A stretch of 64,000 nt of DNA from Bacteroidia bacterium (GTDB lineage Bacteria; Bacteroidota; Bacteroidia; Cytophagales; JAAEPT01): the NCBI GenBank assembly GCA_030431525.1, contig JAUIJC010000004.1, positions 62,001-126,000 on the forward strand. The letters run 5' to 3'. The translations under genes and the position numbers were made by a program. The notes under the pieces were generated by a model. It searched no databases and was not told the DNA's origin. It saw only the letters and a list, made by a program, of their open reading frames with translations. The number at the start of each line of letters is the position of its first letter. Positions within the stretch are counted from its first letter, which is position 1. Below, piece by piece: positions 20,401 to 27,565 of the stretch.

Positions 20401-21642
20401 TCCAAGCTTGAGTGGTTTGTTGACGGCCTTTCAGAGTCCACCTCCAACCCGTTCTTGTACACCTTCATGGATGGAGCTCTCCACAAGGTGAAGGTGGTCG
20501 GCGAGTTGGCCTCTAATGTGCAGTGTACTGCAGGCATGACTGATGAGTTTGAGCTTGACTTTACGGCCCTTGCTCCAACCATTGCTTTGATTAGTTCAAA
20601 TGAGGATAATAAGGAGGAGCTTTCTTCCAGCCCATTGGTTTACGTGCAGCACCTCTGTGGCGCTGAGTCGGTAAACTTTACGGAGACTGGCGCTGAGAGC
20701 GGTACTTATACCTGGACGTGGATGCCGAGCAACACGCCAGCCAGCCAGACGGTCAGTGGTACTGATCCGATGCTGACTTCAGACATCTTGCAAGTGACCA
20801 AGGAAGCGGGCTGTAACGCACCGCTTGTAGCGCGAGTTTCCTTTGATGTCATTGCACTTCCAAATACGGAGATCATTCCTGATGGCGATTCGACGCTTTG
20901 TAAGAATGACGATCAGACGGTGTTCCTGCTTAGCGGTGAGTCTGACCCAAGCTATGCTTACCAGTGGTACTACCGTCCAGTGGGTGGCATCTGGTCTGCA
21001 TACTCAAACGATATCGAGCGCACGACGGTTGCACAACCTGGCGATTACAAAGTGTATATCGAGAAGGACTGGAGTTGTGGCCAAGAAGGTCCGGCTTACT
21101 CGGTTGGCGAGCTTGACGTAAACGTGGTGCTTCCAGGCATTATTGAGCTTGACCGTACGGACGACGAGGACGCGACTGTTGAGGTTGCTGCCGAGGAGAT
21201 TGGCGCGAGCAAGAACTACACATACACATGGTCTTCGACCAGTAACAATGTTGGTTTCTCACCGGACAACGCTCAGGTAACAATGGTTGACGCCTCTGAG
21301 CTCTCTCAGATCAACGTGACTGCTGAGTTGGGCAGGTGCCGTGATACAGCTTCAGCCATCCTTTATGTGTACAAGCCAGTTCAAATCCCTGCGGCCTTCA
21401 CACCGAACGGTGACGGCTACAACGACAACTGGATTGTCGGCGGTCTTGAGAGCTACCCTGCAGCCAGCGTGAAGATCTACAACCGCTGGGGCAACGAGGT
21501 TTACCGCAAGTTTGAAGGCTATAACGGTGACTGGTACGGTACGCGCGACGGCAAGGAGCTTCCTGACGGCGTTTACTTCTACGTGATTGAGTTGGGTACG
21601 GGCGACAAGTCGTACCGCGGTTCAGTGACCATCGCGAGATAA
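14440..21642 (+). CDS. Giant secreted multi-domain (Ig-like/PKD-like) protein with gliding-motility-associated C-terminal domain (T9SS type B CTD)
   Basis: Single 2400-aa ORF; N-terminal signal peptide; C-terminus VQIPAAFTPNGDGYNDNWIVGGLESYPAASVKIYNRWGNEVYRKFEGYNGDWYGTRDGKELPDGVYFYVIELG. Confidence 0.93.
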   Translation: MMKSLLVRHLVLLLLLLGGGLQHVAFAQCDVPNIPKKQFCIGQQAEIQIDDSDPDVDYHWYYESGNGLFDGQYGVDGDGRNFLSPTKILSSGTYDYYYIKEVLQNAGPTYQAPTGGGLYAPDQTEYSMTFDAQEAFSLDSVTVVVELTQPNKDYYFEFAHIFGTDTTYSTGFVGMQSDFENISGNLYKVRLPVTGIDSIPVGNGQRLELRSSKGPDGNSIAVDNFYWWDKDVYPGGDYASSTIQTENPTTKVGTDDRSPLIFDWAITTLCNLETVQVTESSDCCTPVEDDFNLTTISPVNTFKASELPVNIDAAGNDINSSMHYFWYDADGNLLSSSSGAGQSSLSATAFGNYTLRVVNDAADIDAAVCYAQKTIKIDSANLVVSVVSDACGGIVDLEAQGGIGNYTWSDKNIQGYGVMSTKTGPTTTVEFSENGTYTVEVTADVLGGEVAIDGTFDAYDKDNPRFSTTYALPTQYDWATVPSGYWVDDEVYAYSQGWCTANTDLTKRTDPITGQVSDRGNFLLFDAATGGTANSADQGRNNPIWKLVSQPVKPNTDYTFSVDVLPWPEAGSLNMMLLVGGNNDAQPEPIDLTIDGSGALTAGNKVALVSGGCNWSVVSGTWNSGTNTSVTFMVSEVGSTTSGHEGAIDNISFNTGVVKETAVVELVVNFPQTPDQIDFCTNQSNVDLEIGDGKKWKWCEDASCANEIGIEDGAPVQLPDLLKVEGESYVYLQSAETKALSPTLGPDTRTGYPDGNYQMTLEVYQTVELKSFAVTAATWVGGCGNASSKGNANFSITGPVNYSANGVSTNCGSETIIPVGWVLTPGSYTLSSNTQFQFNNGVGTVSIPGYVDVTSTGKTEFGKLTFESSSACAPVPVKLVGTNCCTQLAPTASVKTGTASICQGETLVLTATPDAATTGTITYQWYNDDGAISGATFQDYTVPTTSAAAAKDYWVTVTSSGSCTGESPESNKVSVTVNATPSAPTVTSPVEYCEGETASTLSATGTGLTWYTTSTGGTGSSSAPTPTTTSVGTTSYYVSQTVTGCEGPRAQLDVTIKALPSAPTVTSPVEYCEGETASALSATGTGTLTWYTSATGGSGSTSAPTPSTATAGTTSYYVSQVENGCEGPRAQLDVEVNAIPSTPTVTSPVEYCEGATASVLSATGTGTLNWYTSATGGTGSTTAPTPSTATAGTTSYYVSQEENNCESSRAQLDVVVNAVVSGTPVISGDLTVCESTTNETYTVTGVSNADDYTWTVGGTALGTTTSASVTVPSFAGQAGNSLVVEVEPSNAKCGAGTKGSATVVVDAEPSAPALSSTSFDICPNDPVIKMPGTNATSGTGKWENVSVAGRVVDVNAYDSDISGLTGGSSFTADWVVRSANDACPADVQSVTINGTSIVTPSVSINEDAGQTDICVGTGLNFTAAPVNGGGTPTYEFFVDAGSGYVSQGTASGTATFSVTPSAAGTYKYKVAMVSSSNCVTAPNAESPEWEVKVDAEPSAAVIQSPTGGTNICTTGLTLTADAITVGTGAWSVDDATKGSISSAGALTINNEGESVTVTYIVTSPNGVCTAKTDDITITRVGSITAPDAGSATTICEGTSHQLGANASLKATETGTWSFVSNSNGDAGTSVSFSDLNAHDATVSNLPFGDNVLQWEVADASSPCAAQTATVTISVDEAPETAALADPTMTTVPTCANPTNLDAEAASLASGGTTATGAWTLISGPGNIVSGQENNPAAQVENLVNGSQSVFRWTVSNGTCVDHSSVDVTLDKLSDITVAEITYGTATLAQDEEVDVCLDDGTINFNGSSAASGEQGTWTVVSGTSVALVNGSNTASQSGVTLTGMGKTEVTWSIAKTTASGCPASERTVVFNVTDVPEDPTAIIAAGGVTDVCAGETVNLSVATPFPARVVDYVWSSGIAGNSDSESHTFTSDPTETITVHARNACGQSANPASYTMNVVPAPSVDFSLPAGCKDEEVTFTANANASVSKLEWFVDGLSESTSNPFLYTFMDGALHKVKVVGELASNVQCTAGMTDEFELDFTALAPTIALISSNEDNKEELSSSPLVYVQHLCGAESVNFTETGAESGTYTWTWMPSNTPASQTVSGTDPMLTSDILQVTKEAGCNAPLVARVSFDVIALPNTEIIPDGDSTLCKNDDQTVFLLSGESDPSYAYQWYYRPVGGIWSAYSNDIERTTVAQPGDYKVYIEKDWSCGQEGPAYSVGELDVNVVLPGIIELDRTDDEDATVEVAAEEIGASKNYTYTWSSTSNNVGFSPDNAQVTMVDASELSQINVTAELGRCRDTASAILYVYKPVQIPAAFTPNGDGYNDNWIVGGLESYPAASVKIYNRWGNEVYRKFEGYNGDWYGTRDGKELPDGVYFYVIELGTGDKSYRGSVTIAR
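17389..18099 (+). repeat. Three tandem in-frame repeats of about 237-240 bp inside the giant gene
   Basis: APTVTSPVEYCEGETAS.LSATGTG.LTWYT..TGG.GS..APTP...(A/V)GTTSYYVSQ...CE..RAQLDV, three times. Confidence 0.92.
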
Positions 21643-21682
21643 GAATGGAAATTTAGGATAGGGCCCAAGCCCTTAGAAATAG

Positions 21683-21716
21683 AAACCCCCGCTTCAGGAA
21701 TGAGGCGGGGGTTTTT
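21683..21716 (+). terminator. Rho-independent terminator of the 2400-aa ORF
   Basis: aaacccccgc-ttcaggaatga-ggcgggggtttttgt. Confidence 0.88.
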
Positions 21717-22092
21717 GTATGATTGATAGAGTGTGTAATTAATGGTTATTGTCCATTTCAGCCTGGGATTTCCTCTTATATTTTGTTGAATAATTGAGTT
21801 GCTGAAGAATGCACCTTTATGTGGTTTACAGCCAATAGCAAGTCTTTGATTTGAGCTTCATTTAGCTAACCTTCAAATTCTGTTTTTAATCCATCATCAG
21901 CACAGAGGGAAGAGTATTTGAATGGGACTTTAGGTTGGTTATTTCAAGGATAGTCCCTTTCATGACTAACCATATTTGTGGATTGCCTTCTGTGAGGTGT
22001 TGAGGGTGCTTGAGTAAACAATAAGGGTTTTTGTGTATCAAGGGTTAAGAGGTTGGAGAGAAGGCTTTATACTGGCTTGTGGGGAATAAAAA

Positions 22093-22122
22093 AAGGCTGT
22101 CCCCAAATGGAGACAGCCTTAA
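22093..22122 (-). terminator. Terminator of rpsF-rpsR-rplI operon
   Basis: aaggctgtccccaaatggagacagcctt with a poly-A (minus-strand T run) on the left. Confidence 0.85.
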
Positions 22123-22144
22123 AATGCTTAAAGCAGTGTTTAGC

Positions 22145-22588
22145 TTACTCAGCTACAACAGAGAATTTCACTTCAGCAGAAACCTCTTTGTGGAGGGCGA
22201 TGCTAGCAGTGTAGTCGCCAAGTTCTTTGGCTTCACCGTTGATGCTGATTTGCTTACGGTCAACTTCAACACCTTCACCTTTGATGGCGTCAGCCAACTG
22301 GAGGGTAGTGATGGCACCGAAAATACGGCCAGACTCACCAGCTTTAGTAGCGATAGTGAGGGCAATTTTAGCAATCTTCTCAGCTTTCTCTTGAGCGTCA
22401 GCTTTTACCTTCTCAGCTTTGTGAGCGGCTTGCTTGAGGTTCTCAGCGAGTTGCTTTCTGTTTGACTCGTTAGCGATGATTGCATAGCCTTGAGGAATCA
22501 AGTAGTTGCGACCATAGCCAGGCTTAACTGAAACGATGTCGTTTTTGAAGCCGAGTCCTGTGATATCTTGTTTCAGGATAACATCCAT
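22145..22588 (-). CDS. rplI: 50S ribosomal protein L9
   Basis: MDVILKQDITGLGFKNDIVSVKPGYGRNYLIPQGYA. Confidence 0.98.
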   Translation of the reverse strand: MDVILKQDITGLGFKNDIVSVKPGYGRNYLIPQGYAIIANESNRKQLAENLKQAAHKAEKVKADAQEKAEKIAKIALTIATKAGESGRIFGAITTLQLADAIKGEGVEVDRKQISINGEAKELGDYTASIALHKEVSAEVKFSVVAE

Positions 22589-22603
22589 TAGATCAAATCT
22601 TTT

Positions 22604-22675
22604 GGTGTATCATGTACGGTGTATTATGTACAATGACAGTGCAAGTCATAATACATGCAACATAATACGTGACAC
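22604..22675. repeat. Intergenic 'GTATTATGTACAATGA' palindromic repeat, copy 1
   Basis: gtgtatcatgtacggtgtattatgtacaatgac ... gtcataatacatgcaacataatacgtgacac, imperfect inverted arms. Confidence 0.65.
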
Positions 22676-22678
22676 AAT

Positions 22679-22936
22679 TTACTTCAAAGAGTCGGCAACG
22701 TATGGCAACAAAGCGATGTGACGAGCGCGCTTAACAGCTTGAGTCACTTTACGCTGAAATTTCTGAGAGTTACCAGTAATACGACGTGGAAGGAGCTTAC
22801 CTTGCTCGTTGAGGAACTTCAACAAGTACTCAGGATCCTTATAGTCGATGTACTTGATACCGTTTTTCTTGAAACGGCAGTACTTTTTACCAACTTGTTG
22901 GTTTTTGCTGTGGATGGGTTCGTTTACCAAGCTCAT
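22679..22936 (-). CDS. rpsR: 30S ribosomal protein S18
   Basis: [52 protein letters not shown]. Confidence 0.97.
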   Translation of the reverse strand: MSLVNEPIHSKNQQVGKKYCRFKKNGIKYIDYKDPEYLLKFLNEQGKLLPRRITGNSQKFQRKVTQAVKRARHIALLPYVADSLK

Positions 22937-23295
22937 TATGCTTCTTCTTTTTGTTCAGCTTTAGGGAAACCTTTTCTTCTCTTCTCGTTGTAAGCAACAC
23001 CGTGCTTATCGAGAGTAACAGTCATGAAACGAAGCAAACGCTCGTCACGACGGTACTCGAGCTCAAGCTTAGCCACCACTTCTGGGTTAGCTTTGAACTC
23101 GAAGAGTTGATAGAAACCTGTTTTCTTGTTATCGATAGGATAAGCAAGCTTTTTAAGGCCCCAGTTCTCCTCGTGAACCATTTCGGCACCAGCCTCTTTA
23201 AGGATGTTTCCGAACTTGGCGACGGCGTCCTTCATCTGATCTTCAGACAAAACGGGAGTCAAAATGAACACCGTCTCGTAGTTACGCAATTCCAT
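22936..23295 (-). CDS. rpsF: 30S ribosomal protein S6
   Basis: [32 protein letters not shown]; operon order S6-S18-L9. Confidence 0.97.
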   Translation of the reverse strand: MELRNYETVFILTPVLSEDQMKDAVAKFGNILKEAGAEMVHEENWGLKKLAYPIDNKKTGFYQLFEFKANPEVVAKLELEYRRDERLLRFMTVTLDKHGVAYNEKRRKGFPKAEQKEEA

Positions 23296-23326
23296 TTTTT
23301 CTAAAATGTTTTGGTTTTTAGAACCG

Positions 23327-23357
23327 CAAAGGTAGCATGGTTTTCGTTTTTTATCAA
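23327..23357 (-). promoter_or_regulatory. Putative Bacteroidota-type promoter of rpsF
   Basis: Minus strand: TTG-N20-TACCTTTG, matching TTTG/TTG-N(about 19)-TAnnTTTG, about 32-40 bp upstream of the rpsF ATG. Confidence 0.6.
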
Positions 23358-23405
23358 TGGTTTTATTCGTAGTTTATTAGATAAGTGTTTCAGAGAATTA
23401 GATGA

Positions 23406-24380
23406 ATGGCTATGAGGTTAGAGAAAATAGTTGCTTTTGGCTTGATATTCATGCTGTTGGGAGGGATGGGCGCATCCGCTCAATCACTTCAATTGTTTGA
23501 AGGAAGTTATGAGGAATTGGTCAAGGAAGCCTCTCGCAAGGGAAAGCCCTATATGGTGGATTTCTACACCAGCTGGTGTGGATACTGTCGGAAATTAGAC
23601 CAAACGACTTTCAGGGATGCCCAAGTAGTCGAGGCCTTGAACAATGGCTTCCTGGTTTTAAAGGTGAATGCGGAGCAGGGGGAAGGGCCTCGGTTGGCGC
23701 GTCAGTTTAGGGTGACGGGTTTTCCTACCATGTTGTTTTTCGATAGCAAAGGAAATTTGAAAGGGAAGATTCCTGGATATGTTCCTGCTCAGCGGTTTTT
23801 GGGAGAGCTCAAACGATATGAGGAAGATGTCCCAAAGAAGGAAGAGAAAACCGAGTTGACGGCTTACTTCAACGTTCAGAAGGATTTGGTGGATTCATTG
23901 GAGGCTGTAGTTTTAGCACAAAGGCCTGAAAATGATCGTGCCTTGGAGCAAAAGGCGTTTACGTTTGGTCAAGGCCAACGGAGCATTCAGTTTCGGGAAA
24001 TGATGCTGGAAGTGGATGGTGATGAGCGCATCAAGCGTTTGAATCTGCAATATGCTTTGGGAGCCAGAAATTCAGAGATGGTGTGGAAGCTGTTGAAAGG
24101 TTTGGAAGGACAACTTTCTGAAGAGGAGAAGCATTTGTATGCACTAAAGCGCTTTGAGGAAGGGGACCAGTCGCTGGCATTGAACCAATGGCTTAACCAA
24201 TTGGGGAGAGAGAATAAGAATGATGTGTGGCTGATGGGAACCAAGGTAGCCTTGGCCATTGCTTCAGGAGAGCAAGAAGATGCCAAGGATGGTTTGAAGA
24301 AGATGAAGAAGGAGGTGAAGAAGCAAAAAGTGGAACCACCTACCTTTGAGGTGTTAGAAGCCTTGGTGAAAGGCCAATAA
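23406..24380 (+). CDS. Secreted thioredoxin-family protein
   Basis: Signal peptide and VDFYTSWCGYCRKLDQTTF active site. Confidence 0.9.
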   Translation: MAMRLEKIVAFGLIFMLLGGMGASAQSLQLFEGSYEELVKEASRKGKPYMVDFYTSWCGYCRKLDQTTFRDAQVVEALNNGFLVLKVNAEQGEGPRLARQFRVTGFPTMLFFDSKGNLKGKIPGYVPAQRFLGELKRYEEDVPKKEEKTELTAYFNVQKDLVDSLEAVVLAQRPENDRALEQKAFTFGQGQRSIQFREMMLEVDGDERIKRLNLQYALGARNSEMVWKLLKGLEGQLSEEEKHLYALKRFEEGDQSLALNQWLNQLGRENKNDVWLMGTKVALAIASGEQEDAKDGLKKMKKEVKKQKVEPPTFEVLEALVKGQ

Positions 24381-24385
24381 AAATG

Positions 24386-24419
24386 AAACGGGCAATGTGT
24401 TTATCATTGCCCGTTTTTG
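24386..24419. terminator. Bidirectional terminator between convergent genes
   Basis: aaacgggcaatg-tgttta-tcattgcccgtttttgttt. Confidence 0.88.
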
Positions 24420-24420
24420 T

Positions 24421-24852
24421 TTAATCGATGGTTTCGTTTTGATTTTCATTGAACTTTTGCTCAAGACTTTTTACCCGTTCGGTGATGTTTTGCCAATCCT
24501 CGGGGCTCAATTTTTCCTTACCGTTCAGCTGTTCCCGAAACTGTTGGACTTCTTCTAAGACAAGCGCTATTTCTTCTGTGGATTCTCCTTTGGCTTGTGC
24601 TTCATCCAAAGCTTCCTGAAGTGTGTTTTCCACAATCATTAGCTCGTTGTCCCCCAGATTACTTGGGTCGCCTGTTTCCAGTGTTTGAGCCATGTTATAA
24701 AAGCCTTTGCCCAAGACTGAAACATCTTGATAGAACTGATAGGCGCCAATGCCAAAGGAAATGACTTGATAGCCAACAAAAAGTAACACAAGGGAAACGA
24801 CAAGAATCAGGATTTTCTTCGAGCCTTTCATGGACTCAGCAGGTTTGTTCAT
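24421..24852 (-). CDS. Hypothetical single-TM protein
   Basis: KKILILVVSLVLLFVGYQVISFGIG TM; start trimmed from 24897, since the N-terminal extension derives from terminator DNA. Confidence 0.65.
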   Translation of the reverse strand: MNKPAESMKGSKKILILVVSLVLLFVGYQVISFGIGAYQFYQDVSVLGKGFYNMAQTLETGDPSNLGDNELMIVENTLQEALDEAQAKGESTEEIALVLEEVQQFREQLNGKEKLSPEDWQNITERVKSLEQKFNENQNETID

Positions 24853-24882
24853 GGGATGTCTGATAAAAGTGGGAAAAAGAAA

Positions 24883-24924
24883 AAAGCTGTCGCACAACCT
24901 GTTGATAGGTGTGGGACAGCTTTA
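24883..24924. terminator. Terminator of the 24945-25886 gene
   Basis: aagctgtcgcacaacct-gttgat-aggtgtgggacagctt. Confidence 0.75.
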
Positions 24925-24944
24925 AAGTTTTTTGTTGGAATGGA

Positions 24945-25886
24945 TTATTTCACACGGAAGAATCCAGTACCAATCTTGTGGCCTTCACAGAAGATGTCTA
25001 CGCTGTAACGTCCAGCTTTATACTCGTATTCGTTTGGCTGGAAGCTGAAAGTCATTTGAGTGCCATCGTTTTCGTAGAGAACGTCCTGCTTAGAAGTGTA
25101 AAGCTGGGTTCCGCCCTCTGCATCAAACTCACCGCCACCCAACAATGCGTCGGAAACAGTAGCACCTGAAGGCTCATGCAATTGCATGTAAACCGTTTTG
25201 CTTTCTACGTCGGCAACTTTGTTTGGCGCCAATTCAAAGTCGATCAAGAGGGTTTCAATGTCTTTGGAGCGATACTCTTGATCCTCCTCAAATTTGATTT
25301 TACCCTTCTTGTTTTTTCCCTTCACCTTGAACTCACGAACAGAAAGCACCTGAGCCAATTTGATTTGGGCGTTTTTCTCGTCAAGCTCGTTACGAACCTC
25401 GGAGAGGTTGTCCTCACGCTCAGAGATGTTGCCTTTCAGCTCCTGAATCTGCTCGTGTTGCTTTTCTGTTTGTGCTCGAAGATCCGCAATGTCCTTGTCA
25501 CGTTTTTCCAAAAGCTCTTGGTAACCGCTGATTTTGCTGGAAAGAGCATTGATTTTACTTTGACGGTTCCTATTGTCCTTCTTGAGCTTCTCCTTTTCCT
25601 CTTTGATTGATTCCAAGGCTGTTTTCAAGTCCGTAATCTCAAGACCCATTTCTTGAGCTTTTTCGATTTCCGCTTGGAAACGTTGCTCTAATTGGTCAAG
25701 CTCCTGCTCCTTTTCGGCGATAGTTTCAGCTTGTTGCTCTGTTACTTCCTGAGAAGCTTCAAGTTTTTTCTCAGTGTCCACACCCCAGTAGAGGAGGATG
25801 CCATAAAGGCCAAGTAGGACAGCGATAATAGCGACAAAAAGGATCTTTTGTCCGTTTTTGCGTGGTGGCGTTTTAGTTTCCGTCAT
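24945..25886 (-). CDS. Membrane-anchored coiled-coil protein with C-terminal beta-rich domain
   Basis: N-terminal TM (ILFVAIIAVLLGLYGILLYWGV), about 120-aa coiled coil, C-terminal domain with KTVYMQLHEPSGA...YEYKAGRYSVDIFCEGHKIGTGFFRVK. Confidence 0.8.
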   Translation of the reverse strand: MTETKTPPRKNGQKILFVAIIAVLLGLYGILLYWGVDTEKKLEASQEVTEQQAETIAEKEQELDQLEQRFQAEIEKAQEMGLEITDLKTALESIKEEKEKLKKDNRNRQSKINALSSKISGYQELLEKRDKDIADLRAQTEKQHEQIQELKGNISEREDNLSEVRNELDEKNAQIKLAQVLSVREFKVKGKNKKGKIKFEEDQEYRSKDIETLLIDFELAPNKVADVESKTVYMQLHEPSGATVSDALLGGGEFDAEGGTQLYTSKQDVLYENDGTQMTFSFQPNEYEYKAGRYSVDIFCEGHKIGTGFFRVK

Positions 25887-26079
25887 AGCTACACAAAGAA
25901 GTATTTATGCTTAGATGGTTTGTAAGAGGCGACTGGTAAATTTAGAGGATTCATACCTCGAAAAGCAAGGAAGATAGATTATTTCCGAAACTGGACCAAG
26001 TCTGTCAAAAGGGGAACAATGATTTTTTAGCAAAGAGTTCAATATAGACGTTGTTTGCTTGATATTTTCCCTTTGAAAT

Positions 26080-26889
26080 TTAAATCATCCAAGGATGTTT
26101 CTCGGGTTGTGTGGTCAAGGTAAAGTGCTGTTTGCCTTGTTCTTTGCGGAAGAAGACAAGCCCGAAATCAAACAGGTCGATACTCACCGTGACTTTCGGG
26201 TGTTTACAAATGGCTTGCCAAGCTTTGGTCATGCCCTTCGACCAATAGATGTCATCAAAGATAAAGACCGATTCATTATGCGCCTTTTCCAAACACCACT
26301 CAAAATAACGTAAAGTACTTTCTTTTTGATGATTGGCATCAAAGAAGATGACGTCTTGTGGTGGGAGGTCTTTTAAGGCTTTAGGGAGTGTGTGTTCAAT
26401 ATTGCCTTGATGGATATTGATATCCTCAATCTCAAGTTTGCTGAAAGTGGATTGGGCAAAATTGGCGGTGTTGGGACAGCCTTCAAAGGTATGCACAATG
26501 GCGTCTTTGGAAGAACTCGCCAAGTAGGCCGTGGTAATACCCAGACTTGTTCCGAGGTCAAGAATGTTCTTAGCCTTCAATTCACGAAGGATTCGGAAAA
26601 GCATTTCCGCCTGTTCCTTTGGCTTCAGGGAGTATTGAGCAATGGAGCTGACTTTCCTGTGTTTGGAGGTATCAACCGCTCCAGCACCAAAATCAGTGAT
26701 TTCAAGGCGTTCATCCGATTGAAGAAGCTCTTCGCGAACGGCCTCAATAGCATCAAAGACATAGTATTTTTCCCTTGCCCTGATGCTGTCCAGATAAAAG
26801 TTGAAAACGAAGGGAGAGTGGACACTATGTTCGTCTTTGGCGAACAAGCGATGCCTCAGGAAGTTATAAGCGTAGTGAATTCGATCCAC
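26080..26889 (-). CDS. Class I SAM-dependent (O-)methyltransferase
   Basis: KNILDLGTSLGITTAYLA motif I, DVIFFDANHQKESTL. Confidence 0.86.
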   Translation of the reverse strand: MDRIHYAYNFLRHRLFAKDEHSVHSPFVFNFYLDSIRAREKYYVFDAIEAVREELLQSDERLEITDFGAGAVDTSKHRKVSSIAQYSLKPKEQAEMLFRILRELKAKNILDLGTSLGITTAYLASSSKDAIVHTFEGCPNTANFAQSTFSKLEIEDINIHQGNIEHTLPKALKDLPPQDVIFFDANHQKESTLRYFEWCLEKAHNESVFIFDDIYWSKGMTKAWQAICKHPKVTVSIDLFDFGLVFFRKEQGKQHFTLTTQPEKHPWMI

Positions 26890-26933
26890 TCTTTAAGCGA
26901 TTGATTTTGGGCTTAAAGATAGTGGGAAAAAAC

Positions 26934-27320
26934 TTAGTTGAGGAGATAGGGCACAATGAGGTTGAACTCTGGAATGGTCACCTCGAATTCTTGGTCATCC
27001 ACCAACCTTTTGAAAAGGTAAGTGCCTTTCATTTTGCCCATGCCTGTTTTCAGGTTACACCCAGAGGTGTACTCATGGTTTTCACCTTGTTCCAAAATTG
27101 GTTGTTGACCAATCACACCTTCGCCGTCCACTTGGCGGTAGGTTCCATTGGCATCAAAAATTTCCCATTTCCTGCGAAGCAACTGAACGGTATAGTCGCT
27201 ATTGTTCTCAATCTGAATCTGATAGATGAAGACAAAATGCTCCTGAGAAGGGCTGGAATACTCTTCTTGGAAACTTGTTTTCACGCTTACGCGGATGTTT
27301 TGGGTAATTTCACTGACCAT
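26934..27320 (-). CDS. apaG: ApaG-domain protein
   Basis: VFIYQIQIENNSDYTVQLLRRKWEIFDANGTYRQVDGEGVIGQQPILEQGENHEYTSGCNLKTGMGKMKGTY. Confidence 0.96.
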   Translation of the reverse strand: MVSEITQNIRVSVKTSFQEEYSSPSQEHFVFIYQIQIENNSDYTVQLLRRKWEIFDANGTYRQVDGEGVIGQQPILEQGENHEYTSGCNLKTGMGKMKGTYLFKRLVDDQEFEVTIPEFNLIVPYLLN

Positions 27321-27466
27321 AAAAAAGCGATTAGTGGCCGATTATTCAGCTTCTGTGTTTCTCTCACATCATGAGGAATTCTCCATTAAGATAACGAGAA
27401 CAGTCAAATGTTAGCCTTTATCTACCTTAAAATTTGCTCATAACAGGATGGGTAAGCAGATTACTT

Positions 27467-27474
27467 TATCTTTG
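27467..27474 (+). promoter_or_regulatory. Possible -7 element TATCTTTG upstream of ferredoxin reductase gene
   Basis: Matches TAnnTTTG; no well-spaced -33 element recognised. Confidence 0.35.
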
Positions 27475-27565
27475 TTTTCCTATACGTGATTTGAAATATC
27501 GGAAGAGGCTTTTCTTTTTAAAGAAGTCAAAAGGCTCATTCTCCGAAGACTAACCCATAAAGATT

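Noticed and set aside
18192-20582. Many long antisense ORFs (e.g. 19261-19881 -, 18544-18948 -, 19960-20280 -)
   Set aside because: They lie wholly inside the 2400-aa sense ORF and have low-complexity, non-family-like translations; explained by the codon composition of the sense gene.
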